In this document: in pieces, positions 42,592 to 51,070 of the stretch
Numbering within the stretch: position 1 is the stretch's first letter
Layout of the letters: each line of letters begins with the position of its first letter
From: Rhizobacter sp.
GTDB lineage: Bacteria; Pseudomonadota; Gammaproteobacteria; Burkholderiales; Burkholderiaceae_C
Direction: 5' to 3'
Length of the DNA stretch: 64,000 nt
Assembly: GCA_019635355.1 (NCBI GenBank)
Contig: JAHBZQ010000001.1
Span: forward strand, 2,108,001-2,172,000
The notes under the pieces: generated by a model
Seen by the model: only the letters and a program-made list of their open reading frames with translations
The model's database searches: none
What the model was told of the DNA's origin: nothing
Position numbers and translations under genes: made by a program

Positions 42592-43914
42592 ATGACCCAA
42601 CGCGTCCTCACCGGCATCACCACCACCGGCACGCCCCACCTCGGCAACTACGTCGGGGCCATCCGCCCCGCGATCCGCGCGAGCCAGGCGCCAGGTGTCG
42701 AAAGCTTCTTCTTTCTCGCCGATTACCACGCCCTCATCAAGTGCGACGACCCGGCGCGCATCGAACGCTCGCGCCTGGAGATCGCCGCCACCTGGCTCGC
42801 CGCCGGGCTCGACACGCGCCGCGTCACCTTCTACCGCCAGAGCGACATCCCCGAGACGCCCGAGCTCACCTGGCTGCTCACCTGCGTCACGTCCAAAGGC
42901 CAGATGAACCGCGCGCACGCCTACAAGGCCGCGGTCGACGCCAACGTGGCGGCAGGCGAGGACCCCGACGCCAACATCACGATGGGCCTCTACAGCTACC
43001 CCATCCTGATGGCTGCCGACATCCTGCTCTTCAACGCGCACCGTGTGCCCGTCGGCCGCGATCAAGTGCAGCACATCGAGATGGCGCGCGACGTGGCGCA
43101 GCGCTTCAACCACCTCTTCGGCAACGGCCGCGAGCTCTTCGTGCTGCCCAACGCCGAGGTCGAGGAAGAAGTGGCCACGCTGCCCGGGCTCGACGGCCGC
43201 AAGATGTCGAAGAGCTACGACAACACCATCCCGCTCTTCGAAGGCGGCGCCAAGGGCCTGAAGGACGCAGTGGCGCGCATCGTCACCGACTCGCGACTGC
43301 CCGGCGAGCCGAAGGACCCGGACAGCTGTTCGCTCGTCACCATCTACGACGCCTTCGCCACCCCCGACCAGCGCGCCCAGATGCGCGCCGACCTGCGCGC
43401 CGGCCTCGGCTGGGGTGACGCGAAGCAGCGCACCGTCGAGCTGATCGAGTCGCACCTCGGCCCGATGCGTGCGCGCTACGAAGAGCTGATGGCCCACCCC
43501 GAGCGCGTGGAAGACGCACTGATGGAAGGTGCTGCCAAGGCGCGCGCCGTCGCCACGCCGCTGTTGCAGGAGCTGCGCGAGGCCGTCGGCCTGCGCAAGA
43601 TGGTGGCGCTGCCCAAGACACAGAAGACGACTGCCGCCAAGGCCACCGCCCTGCCCCTCTTCAAGCAGTACCGCGAGAACGACGGCCGCTTCTACTTCAA
43701 GCTCACCGCCGCCAACGGCACGACGCTGCTGCAAAGCAGCGGCCTCGCCGACGGCCGCGAAGCCGGCCAGTGGGTCAAGCGGCTGAAGACCGAAGGGAGC
43801 AAGGTGCTCGACGAGGCCCCGGTCGAATTCGTCGACCGTGCCGGCGTGGAAGCGGCGCTGGCCGAATTGCTCGTCGCGGCCGTCGCTGACAACAAAGCCG
43901 AGAACAAGGCTTGA
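42592..43914 (+). CDS. trpS: tryptophan--tRNA ligase with C-terminal extension
   Basis: Class I synthetase charging tRNA-Trp, 440 residues. The HIGH-type motif is P15-HLGN19 and KMSKS is at 204-208. The catalytic core ends near residue 337 (VGLRKM), the normal end of bacterial TrpS. Residues 338-440 are extra: a Lys/Ala/Thr-rich linker, a segment of about 356-400 with pattern NDGRFYFKLTAANGTTLLQS resembling DUF1508/YegP repeats, and an alanine-rich tail. The extension continues without a stop in the same frame, so it is part of the protein. The start ATG 42592 is chosen by the core alignment; the open frame goes back to 42028 only as a purN shadow. Confidence 0.94.
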   Translation: MTQRVLTGITTTGTPHLGNYVGAIRPAIRASQAPGVESFFFLADYHALIKCDDPARIERSRLEIAATWLAAGLDTRRVTFYRQSDIPETPELTWLLTCVTSKGQMNRAHAYKAAVDANVAAGEDPDANITMGLYSYPILMAADILLFNAHRVPVGRDQVQHIEMARDVAQRFNHLFGNGRELFVLPNAEVEEEVATLPGLDGRKMSKSYDNTIPLFEGGAKGLKDAVARIVTDSRLPGEPKDPDSCSLVTIYDAFATPDQRAQMRADLRAGLGWGDAKQRTVELIESHLGPMRARYEELMAHPERVEDALMEGAAKARAVATPLLQELREAVGLRKMVALPKTQKTTAAKATALPLFKQYRENDGRFYFKLTAANGTTLLQSSGLADGREAGQWVKRLKTEGSKVLDEAPVEFVDRAGVEAALAELLVAAVADNKAENKA

Positions 43915-43931
43915 CGACCACGGCGCCCCGC

Positions 43932-44369
43932 ATGGCCGGCATCCACATCACCGACATCGAGTCCGCCATCAACTGGTGGCGCGAGCGCTCGCCCTCACCC
44001 GACGGCATCACCGCCTGCAAGGAAGTGCTGGCGCTCGCCGAGGTGTACGCGCTGATGGTGTACTACCACGAGCCGGAGTGCGACGAAGACACCATGCCGC
44101 CCAAGGCGCGCGACGCCTGGCTCGCCTGGTACGCGAGCACTCCCGACGCGCCCTGCATCGCCATCTGCTCCACGAGCCAGGGTGACGACGTCTGCAAGGG
44201 CTGTGGCCGCACCTTCGACGAAGTGCAGAACTGGACGGTGATGACCCCGTCGGAGAAGCGCCAGACCTGGCGCCGCATCACCTTCGAAGGCACCGCCTGG
44301 CGCTTCAACCGCTACAGCGAACGCGCGCCCGACGCGCAACCAGCCCCGACCACCGAGGGCGCTGCTTGA
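43932..44369 (+). CDS. DUF3717-DUF1289 protein
   Basis: A 145-residue protein with an N-terminal DUF3717 segment (HITDIESAINWWRERSPSPD) and a C-terminal DUF1289 segment with four cysteines (CIAICSTSQGDDVCKGCGR), likely a small zinc or iron-binding site. The function is unknown. ATG 43932 is preferred; a TTG at 43911 overlapping the trpS stop (TTGA) would add seven residues. It is followed by the MATE gene with a 4-base overlap. Confidence 0.8.
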   Translation: MAGIHITDIESAINWWRERSPSPDGITACKEVLALAEVYALMVYYHEPECDEDTMPPKARDAWLAWYASTPDAPCIAICSTSQGDDVCKGCGRTFDEVQNWTVMTPSEKRQTWRRITFEGTAWRFNRYSERAPDAQPAPTTEGAA

Positions 44370-45751
44370 CGGCAGCCCCCACCACCACAGGTCTTCTCGA
44401 CAGCGCACGCCGCATCGTGCCGCTCGCCTGGCCGGTCTTCGTGGGTCAGGTGGCGGTGCTCGCCTTCAGCACCGTCGACACGGTGATGGTCGCCCGCTAT
44501 TCGGCGCTCGACCTCGCAGCCCTCGCGGTGGGCGCCGCCGCCTACATCACCATCTTCGTGGGCTTCATGGGCATGGTGCTGGCCATCGGCCCGATCGCCG
44601 GCCAGCTCTTCGGTGCGCAGAAGACGGAAGAAGCCGGCGCGCAGCTGCACCAGGCGATCTGGGTCGCGCTCGGCTTGTCAGCGCTGGGCAGCGCGCTGCT
44701 GCTGATGCCGGCGCCCTTCCTCTACGCCGCGCAGGCCAAGCCCGAAGTGGCCGAGAAGGTGCAGGCCTACCTCGGCTACCTCGCACTCGCCCTGCCGCCC
44801 TCGCTCACCTTCCAGGCGTTCCGGGGCTTCAACACCGCGGTCTCGCGTCCCAAGGTGGTGATGGCGCTGCAGCTCGGCGCACTCGCCCTCAAGGTGCCGC
44901 TCAACGCGCTCTTCATCTACGGCCTGCCGGCGCTGCACATCGCCGCGATGGGAGCGGCCGGCTGCGGGCTCGCCAGCGCCATCGCGATGTGGGCGCAGCT
45001 CGCCATCGCCTGGTGGGTGCTGCGTCGTGACCCGTTCTACGCGCCCTTCGGGCTCCACGTGACACGCCTCAACGCACCGCATTGGCCGAGCCTCAAGGAG
45101 CTGCTGCGCCTGGGCATCCCGATGGGCCTGTCGATCCTCATCGAAGTCACCGGCTTCACCTTCATGGCGATCTTCATTTCGCGCATCGGCACCACCGAAG
45201 TGGCGGGGCACCAGCTGGCGGCCAACCTGGTGTCGCTGATGTTCATGATGCCGCTGGGCATTGCCAACGCCACCACCACGCTCGTCGCGCAGGGCATCGG
45301 GGCCGGGCGGCATGCCGACGCGCAGCGCCTGGGCTGGCACGGCCTGCAGATCGGCGCGATCGTTGCCACGGTGCTCGGCACCACCGTCTACCTGCTGCGC
45401 GAGCCGGTGCTGCGCGCGTACACCGACAACACCGTCATCGTGGCGGCGGCGATGCCGCTGCTGGCCTTCGTCGCGATCTTCCACGTGGCCGATGCCACCC
45501 AGACGGTGGCCTCGTTCGTGATGCGCGCCTACCGCGTGGCCACGGCGCCGATGGTGATCTATGCGGTGGCGCTGTGGGGCGTGGGCCTCGGCGGCGGCTA
45601 TGTGCTCGCGTTCAACCTGACCGGCCTGACGCCCGAGCCGCTGCTGGGCGCACGTGGCTTCTGGGCGGCTTCGGTCACGGGGCTGGTGCTGTCAGGGGTC
45701 GGTCTGTGCTCGCTGATGGCCTGGGTGCTGCGGCACAAAGGCCACGACTAG
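44366..45751 (+). CDS. MATE family efflux transporter
   Basis: A 461-residue, twelve-helix exporter that pumps cationic drugs or metabolites against a Na+ or H+ gradient. The two MATE halves start near residues 10 and 235 (LRLGIPMGLSILIEVTGF). The only start that keeps the first helix is TTG 44366, which overlaps the previous stop (TTGA) and has GAGG 7 bases upstream, so translational coupling with a TTG start is likely. The substrate is unknown. The stop overlaps the convergent sensor kinase by 4 bases. Confidence 0.9.
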   Translation: MTAAPTTTGLLDSARRIVPLAWPVFVGQVAVLAFSTVDTVMVARYSALDLAALAVGAAAYITIFVGFMGMVLAIGPIAGQLFGAQKTEEAGAQLHQAIWVALGLSALGSALLLMPAPFLYAAQAKPEVAEKVQAYLGYLALALPPSLTFQAFRGFNTAVSRPKVVMALQLGALALKVPLNALFIYGLPALHIAAMGAAGCGLASAIAMWAQLAIAWWVLRRDPFYAPFGLHVTRLNAPHWPSLKELLRLGIPMGLSILIEVTGFTFMAIFISRIGTTEVAGHQLAANLVSLMFMMPLGIANATTTLVAQGIGAGRHADAQRLGWHGLQIGAIVATVLGTTVYLLREPVLRAYTDNTVIVAAAMPLLAFVAIFHVADATQTVASFVMRAYRVATAPMVIYAVALWGVGLGGGYVLAFNLTGLTPEPLLGARGFWAASVTGLVLSGVGLCSLMAWVLRHKGHD

Positions 45752-47091
45752 GCTCTCGGAAAGACCAGCTCGAAGCAGCTGCCGCCACCTTCGCGGCCGG
45801 TGCAGCGCACGCTGCCACCGTGGCGCTCGGCGATCTGCTTCACGAGGCTCAGCCCCAGGCCCACGCCGCCTGCCTGCTCGGCGTGGCCGGGCAATCGGTA
45901 GAAGGCCTCGAAGATGCGCTCGCGCTGGGCCTCGGGCACGCCGGGGCCCCGGTCGCACACCTGCACGGTCGCCTGGTTGCCGCTGCCATCGACCCTGACG
46001 GTGATGTCGTCACCGCCATAACGGCGTGCGTTCTCCAGCAGGTTGCGCAGGGCACGGCGCAGCAGGCGCTCGTCGCCGGCCACGGTGGCCGAGGCGCCGT
46101 CCACGGCCGCGTCCACCCGCGCGCCTTCTTCCGCCGCCAGCGCCAGCAGGTCCACCGGGTCGCGTTTGTCGACCCGCTGCACCGCATCGAGCCGGCTTGC
46201 GAGCAGCACCTCTTCGACCAGCGCGTCGAGCTCACCCACGTTGGTCTCGATCTCGCGCTTCAACCGCAGCGACTGCTCGGGCGAGGCGCCATCGAGCATC
46301 TGCACCGCCATCTTCATGCGTGCAAGCGGCGAGCGCAGCTCATGGCTCGCATTCGCCAGCAGCGACTGGTGCGAGCGCACCAGGTTCTGGATGCGCTCGG
46401 CCGCGAGGTTGAAGCTCGCCGCCACCGCGGCCACCTCGTCGCGCCCGCTCACCTCCACACGGTGATGCAGCTGGCCGGCACCAAACTGCTCTACGCCTTT
46501 CTTCAGGGCCTGCAGGCGGCGCGTGAGGTGGCGCACGGCCGGCCAGGCGCCCGCGGCCACGGCGACGAAGAGCAGCACCAGCAGCACCACCGGCCCGAAG
46601 CCCTGCCAGGCCGGCGGCATGAAGGGCAACAGGGGAGGCGGCAAGGGGCGCAGCACGTCGCCTTTCACCCCGCCCCCGCCCTGCCCGGCGATGGCGCGCA
46701 GACGGGCCCCCGCTGCCTGGCGCAGCACCCACAGCGTGCGCCCGTCGTCGAGCGGCACAGCATGCAGCCGGCCGCCGCCCTCGGCCTGCCGTCGCAGGAA
46801 GGATTCGGAGGTCGCGATGCGCACCCCCGCGCGGTCGTCGAGCGCCAAAGGCAGGCGCAGGCGCTGCGACCATTCCGCCAGCGCCGCCGCCTGCTCGCCA
46901 ACGGGCGCTTCGGGCGCCGGCAAGGCCCGCTGGATCAGGTCACCCCAGGCGCCCATGCGCTCGGACACCGCCGACTCGGTGAGCTGCCGCTCCCGCTGCA
47001 CCTGCCGCTGGAAAAGCCACCCCGAGCCGAAGGCGAACAGCAGCAGCACCGCCACCACCGTCAGGTAGATGCGCAGCGTGAGGGTTCTCAC
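45748..47091 (-). CDS. sensor histidine kinase, CpxA/RstB-like
   Basis: A 447-residue membrane kinase. Transmembrane helices at about 8-27 and 164-185 enclose a short periplasmic sensor of about 135 residues. A HAMP domain (187-238), an H-box with His250 (ANASHELRSP) and a complete ATPase domain (N-box ENARRYGGDD, GPGVPEAQR, GVGLGLSLVK) follow. It overlaps the response regulator by 4 bases. With the Spy/CpxP-like gene upstream, a periplasmic folding or envelope-stress signal is likely. Confidence 0.9.
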   Translation of the reverse strand: MRTLTLRIYLTVVAVLLLFAFGSGWLFQRQVQRERQLTESAVSERMGAWGDLIQRALPAPEAPVGEQAAALAEWSQRLRLPLALDDRAGVRIATSESFLRRQAEGGGRLHAVPLDDGRTLWVLRQAAGARLRAIAGQGGGGVKGDVLRPLPPPLLPFMPPAWQGFGPVVLLVLLFVAVAAGAWPAVRHLTRRLQALKKGVEQFGAGQLHHRVEVSGRDEVAAVAASFNLAAERIQNLVRSHQSLLANASHELRSPLARMKMAVQMLDGASPEQSLRLKREIETNVGELDALVEEVLLASRLDAVQRVDKRDPVDLLALAAEEGARVDAAVDGASATVAGDERLLRRALRNLLENARRYGGDDITVRVDGSGNQATVQVCDRGPGVPEAQRERIFEAFYRLPGHAEQAGGVGLGLSLVKQIAERHGGSVRCTGREGGGSCFELVFPRA

Positions 47092-47810
47092 TCTTCAGCG
47101 TCCTGCTTCTTCGCGAACACGTAACCCGCACCGCGCACCGTCAGCACCCGTTTGGGCGCCTTGGCGTCGTCTTCGATCACGGCGCGGATGCGCGAGATGT
47201 GCACGTCGATCGAGCGGTCGAAGGCTTCGAGCGGGTGGCCTTTGAGGCTGTCCATGATCTGGTCGCGCGAGAGCACACGCCCGGGGCTTTGCGCCAGCAC
47301 CACCAGCAGGTCGAACTGGTGGCTGGTCAGGTCGCAAGGCTTGCCTTCGAGGCGCGCCACGCGGGCGCCCAGGTCGATCTCGAGCCGGCCGAAACGCAGC
47401 ACCTCGTCGGCGTTGTCGTCGGGCGCGGCGCGGCGCAGCAGCGCTTTCACGCGGGCCAGCAACTCGCGCGGCTCGAAGGGCTTGGGCAGGTAGTCGTCGG
47501 CGCCCAGCTCCAGGCCGACGATCCGGTCCATCGGCTCGCCGCGGGCGGTGAGCATGAGCAGCGGCAGCTTGCGGGTGCGCGGCTCGCCGCGCAGCTCGCG
47601 GCACAGGTCGAGGCCGTCGCCATCGGGCAGCATCAGGTCGAGCAGCAGGGCGTCGAAGGCCTCGGCGGCCAGGCGCCCGCGGCCCTCGGCGAGCGAGCCC
47701 GCCAACTCGACCTTGTAGCCGGCGTTGCCCAGGTAGTCGCCCACCATCGCCGAAAGGCGGGCATCGTCATCGATCATCAACAGGCGAGCACTCATGACTG
47801 CGGCATCCAT
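47088..47810 (-). CDS. OmpR-family response regulator, CpxR/RstA-like
   Basis: A 240-residue two-domain regulator with receiver phosphoacceptor Asp58 (LLLDLMLPDGDG), acidic pocket DDD at 14-16, switch Thr in LTARGEPMD, and Lys in LPKPFEPREL; the C-terminal OmpR-type winged helix ends TVRGAGYVF. ATG 47810 is preferred because GGGGGG lies 9 bases upstream; ATG 47795 is an alternative. It probably controls its own operon through the CpxR-like box at 48563-48577. Confidence 0.92.
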   Translation of the reverse strand: MDAAVMSARLLMIDDDARLSAMVGDYLGNAGYKVELAGSLAEGRGRLAAEAFDALLLDLMLPDGDGLDLCRELRGEPRTRKLPLLMLTARGEPMDRIVGLELGADDYLPKPFEPRELLARVKALLRRAAPDDNADEVLRFGRLEIDLGARVARLEGKPCDLTSHQFDLLVVLAQSPGRVLSRDQIMDSLKGHPLEAFDRSIDVHISRIRAVIEDDAKAPKRVLTVRGAGYVFAKKQDAEE

Positions 47811-47872
47811 CGAATCGCCCCCCAGCACGGGCTGCGGGGCCGAGGCCGAATCAGACCACAAGCCGGCGGGCT

Positions 47873-48484
47873 TCATTGCGCAGGGGCCGATGCCGCACCG
47901 CGGCGCTGCATCGAGCGCTGCTGCATCGCTTCCTTCATGCGCTCGTGGCGCGCCTGGGCCTGCTGCGCCAGCTTGGCGCGCTGCTCGGGCGAGAGCACCG
48001 CGCTGATGTCGAGCAGGGCCTGGGTGATGCGCTTGCTGGCCAGGTCTTGCTGCGCCAGCAGCTGGGCGCGGTTGGCCTCCACAGCCCGGGCGTCGACCAC
48101 CGGGGCGGTGAAGAGCTGCATGCCCTGGGTGCGCAGCCCGCGCGCGGTCTCGCGGATGGGCTTCAGGTCGGCCGCTGCGGCGCGGGCGATCTGCTTGACC
48201 TGGGTGCGCTGGGCGTCGGTGGCGTCAACACCCTTGAGGTAACGGTCGACGCCGCGGTCGATGCGCTCGGGCGAGCCCATGAAGAAGCCGTGGCCGCCGA
48301 CGCCCTCGCCACCCCTCATGCCGTGGTGCATCGTGTGGCGTGGCGGGGCGGCGCCATCGGGCTGCGCCCAGGCCGACAGCGCCACCGCGCCGCCCACCGC
48401 GAGCACGCTCGCCAGCACCACGAACCTCACGCCGCGCAGGGTGGCGGCGCCCGAGGTGGCTGCCTGTGTCCGGGTCTCAAACAT
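47873..48484 (-). CDS. Spy/CpxP-like periplasmic protein (LTxxQ family)
   Basis: A 203-residue protein with an N-terminal signal or anchor (about residues 20-41), a His/Met/Gly-rich stretch (HTMHHGMRGGEG, residues 50-61) that could bind metals, and two helical LTxxQ-like motifs (VDATDAQRTQVKQIA and LSPEQRAKLAQQAQ). Spy and CpxP are periplasmic chaperones and regulators of the Cpx response, and this gene heads a spy-like/RR/HK operon. The start ATG 48484 has GGAGAG 6 bases upstream. The C terminus ends in an Arg/Ala-rich tail. Confidence 0.85.
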   Translation of the reverse strand: MFETRTQAATSGAATLRGVRFVVLASVLAVGGAVALSAWAQPDGAAPPRHTMHHGMRGGEGVGGHGFFMGSPERIDRGVDRYLKGVDATDAQRTQVKQIARAAAADLKPIRETARGLRTQGMQLFTAPVVDARAVEANRAQLLAQQDLASKRITQALLDISAVLSPEQRAKLAQQAQARHERMKEAMQQRSMQRRGAASAPAQ

Positions 48485-48562
48485 CTCGTCTCTCCTGCAA
48501 ACCGGGCCAATTGCCCACGCTGCCACTGTCGGCGCGGCGGGTGAACTGCACGTGGCGGGGGG

Positions 48563-48577
48563 GTAAAGATGTGTGAA
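48563..48577. promoter_or_regulatory. CpxR-like box upstream of the Spy/TCS operon
   Basis: GTAAA-N5-GTGAA matches the E. coli CpxR consensus GTAAA-N5-GTAAA with one mismatch. It lies 79 bases upstream of the Spy-like start and 102 bases upstream of the divergent diguanylate cyclase, so both could be controlled. Confidence 0.45.
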
Positions 48578-48678
48578 CCGTGGAGCCCTGCACAAAACCC
48601 GCTCAAGTGAGCTGTTGGCACGGCCGATAAGCTGGCGAAGCGTCTTCCAGGGAACGTCCGGAGACCCCGAATAACACC

Positions 48679-49818
48679 ATGTCGAATGCCGCCATGACCG
48701 CACCGCCCCCTGCCTTCGAGCCCCGCGCCGAAGCGGAGGGAGACGCACACGCCCGCACCCGCCGGCGGGTGTGGATGGTGGAATGCGCCGTCATCGGGGC
48801 GAGCTACGTCCTGAACGGCGTGCTGATGAGCCTCTTCGCGCTCGGCGGCACGGTGCACTGGAGTGCCGGCGTGTGCTACGGGCTGCCCGGGGTGCTGCTG
48901 TCGGCCGCCTGCGTCGGCCTCATCGCCACCGGCGCCAGCGAGCGCACGTCCGACCCCAGCTTCTCGAAGGTGCAGGCCTACGGCAACGCCACGCTCACGC
49001 TGATCGGCGTGGCGCTCTTCCCGCAGCTCGCCTTCGCCTACGCGCTGTCGCTCTTCATCCTGATGCTCACGGCCACCTACCGCATGCCCAAGCGGCGGCT
49101 GCACGTGATGCTCGCGGTGGTGGTGCTGCTCTTCGCCGCGCTCACCTTCGGCCAGGGCCAGCCGCTCACCGTGCCCGACGGCACGCCGCTGGAGCGCTGG
49201 CTGTCGCTGCTCTTCTTCGTGGTCTCGCTCGGGCGCTGCGTGTTCCTGAGCGTGATCAACACCCACAACAACCGCCTGCTGCGCGAGCGCGGCATCGAGA
49301 TGCAGGCCAAGCTCGCCGAGATCGAGCGCCTGGCCCACCACGACGAATTGACCGGTGTGCTCAACCGCCGCCGCATGATGCACTTCCTCGGCGAGGAGCT
49401 GGCCCGCCACGACCGCAACGGTGCCCAGGTGAGCGTGGCCCTGCTCGACCTCGACCACTTCAAGGCGGTGAACGACACCCTCGGCCACCTGGCCGGCGAC
49501 GAGGTGCTGCGCCGCTTCGCCGCCACCGTGCAGCGCCACACGCGCAACACCGACCGCTTCGGCCGTTACGGCGGCGAAGAATTCCTCGTCATCCTGAACG
49601 ACGCCACGACCGACGCCGCGCTGCAGGCCATCGAGCGTATGCGCGCCGCCGTGGCCACCGTCGACTGGACCCACCTCTCGCCCGAGCTGCGCGTGACCTT
49701 CTCAGCCGGCATCGCCACCTACAACGGCAACGAGTCGGTGGAGGTGCTGCTCAGCCGTGCCGACCTCGGCCTGTACGAAGCCAAGCGCAGCGGCCGCAAC
49801 TGCAGCCGCGCCCTGTGA
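48679..49818 (+). CDS. membrane diguanylate cyclase (GGDEF)
   Basis: A 379-residue protein with six hydrophobic segments in residues 32-195, a linker helix and a C-terminal GGDEF domain. The active-site motif GGEEF is at 298-302, and an inhibitory I-site RNTD (289-292) sits exactly five residues before it, so it is predicted to make c-di-GMP and to be product-inhibited. The membrane input domain is of unknown ligand. It is divergent from the Spy-like gene and followed 10 bases later by a paralogue. Confidence 0.92.
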   Translation: MSNAAMTAPPPAFEPRAEAEGDAHARTRRRVWMVECAVIGASYVLNGVLMSLFALGGTVHWSAGVCYGLPGVLLSAACVGLIATGASERTSDPSFSKVQAYGNATLTLIGVALFPQLAFAYALSLFILMLTATYRMPKRRLHVMLAVVVLLFAALTFGQGQPLTVPDGTPLERWLSLLFFVVSLGRCVFLSVINTHNNRLLRERGIEMQAKLAEIERLAHHDELTGVLNRRRMMHFLGEELARHDRNGAQVSVALLDLDHFKAVNDTLGHLAGDEVLRRFAATVQRHTRNTDRFGRYGGEEFLVILNDATTDAALQAIERMRAAVATVDWTHLSPELRVTFSAGIATYNGNESVEVLLSRADLGLYEAKRSGRNCSRAL

Positions 49819-49828
49819 GGACCGCCCC

Positions 49829-50953
49829 ATGAGCGAACTCGCCCTCGGTACCACGCCACCCTCGGCGCCAGCCAAGCAACCCCCGCCCGACCGCCGCTTC
49901 GCCCACCACCTCAACAACCAGCGGCTCATCATGATGAGCTACCTGATCGACGGGGTGGTGCTCACGGCCTTCCATTTCGCCGGCACCATCGGCTGGACGC
50001 CGGTGCTGGCCTACACCGGCTGCGGGCTCCTGATCTCGGCGGTGACCTACGCCCTCATCGCCAGCGGCTGGACACAGCGCTTCCGCGACACCGGCATTGC
50101 GGTCTACCAGACCATTCCGGCGCACGCACTGCAACTCGCCTGCATGGCCTGGGTGCCCGAGGTGAGCTTCATGTTCGCCCTGCTGCTCTTCATCGTGTAT
50201 TGCACGCTGACCCTGTCGCTCGACCCGCTGCGCTCGATCATCGCGTGGGCCATCGCCGCCACGTGCACGGCCGGCGTGCTGGCCGTCGTGGGCACCCCGC
50301 TGCACATGCCGAGCAGCACCCTGGCCGAGCAGGTGATCAGCTTCGTCTTCTTCGTGATCACGCTGTGGCGCTGCGTGCTGATCGGCAGCTTCAACCGCCA
50401 GATGACGAGCCGCCTCAAGGCACGCGGTCGCGAGCTGGCCGAGCTCACCGCCAAGGTCGACCTGCTGGCCCACCACGACGAGCTCACCGGCGTGATGAAC
50501 CGCCGCAGCCTCTTTGCCGCGCTGCGCGACGAGCTGCAGCGCGCCGAGCGCGCCAAGGTGCAGCTGTGCGTGGCCATCCTCGACCTCGACCGCTTCAAGC
50601 TCGTGAACGACCAGCTCGGCCATCTGGCCGGCGACAAGACGCTCAAGATCTTCGCGAGCACCCTCTCGGCACTCACCCGCAAGGCCGACCGCTTCGGCCG
50701 CTACGGCGGTGAAGAATTCCTGCTGGTGATGACAAGCACCGGCCTCGACACCGCCGAGACCCCCATCGAGCGCATGCGCGCGGCCCTGAAAGACACCGAC
50801 TGGAGCGCCGTCGGCCCCGGCTTCTCGGCCACCTTCTCCTGCGGGCTGGCCGCGTGGCGCCCCGGCGAAACCGCCGAGCAGCTGCTGCAGCGCGCCGACA
50901 ACGCGCTCTACCGCGCCAAGCGCGACGGGCGCAACTGCACCCGGGTCGACTGA
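49829..50953 (+). CDS. membrane diguanylate cyclase (GGDEF), paralogue
   Basis: A 374-residue protein with the same layout as the preceding gene: six hydrophobic segments (about 35-190) then GGDEF, with GGEEF at 293-297 and I-site RKAD at 284-287. The two share long identical blocks (LAHHDELTGV, DRFGRYGGEEFL), so they look like a tandem duplication that has diverged, more so in the sensor. The start ATG 49829 is 10 bases after the previous stop and has GAGG 8 bases upstream. Confidence 0.92.
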   Translation: MSELALGTTPPSAPAKQPPPDRRFAHHLNNQRLIMMSYLIDGVVLTAFHFAGTIGWTPVLAYTGCGLLISAVTYALIASGWTQRFRDTGIAVYQTIPAHALQLACMAWVPEVSFMFALLLFIVYCTLTLSLDPLRSIIAWAIAATCTAGVLAVVGTPLHMPSSTLAEQVISFVFFVITLWRCVLIGSFNRQMTSRLKARGRELAELTAKVDLLAHHDELTGVMNRRSLFAALRDELQRAERAKVQLCVAILDLDRFKLVNDQLGHLAGDKTLKIFASTLSALTRKADRFGRYGGEEFLLVMTSTGLDTAETPIERMRAALKDTDWSAVGPGFSATFSCGLAAWRPGETAEQLLQRADNALYRAKRDGRNCTRVD

Positions 50954-50959
50954 TCCCGC

Positions 50960-51062
50960 GCTTCGTTCGGGCCGAGCCCCCGCTCCATTCAGGCTGAGCC
51001 CCGCTCCGTTCGGGCTGAGCCCGTCGAAGCCCAGCCCTTCGACAGGCTCAGGGCGAACGGAG
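50960..51062. repeat. REP-like inverted-repeat cluster
   Basis: A perfect-length pair of 26-base arms (51004-51029 and 51037-51062, few mismatches) is preceded by two degraded partial copies of the left arm (from 50962 and from about 50980). It fills the gap between the second cyclase and the convergent hybrid kinase and may work as a bidirectional terminator. Confidence 0.8.
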
Positions 51063-51070
51063 AACCGCCC

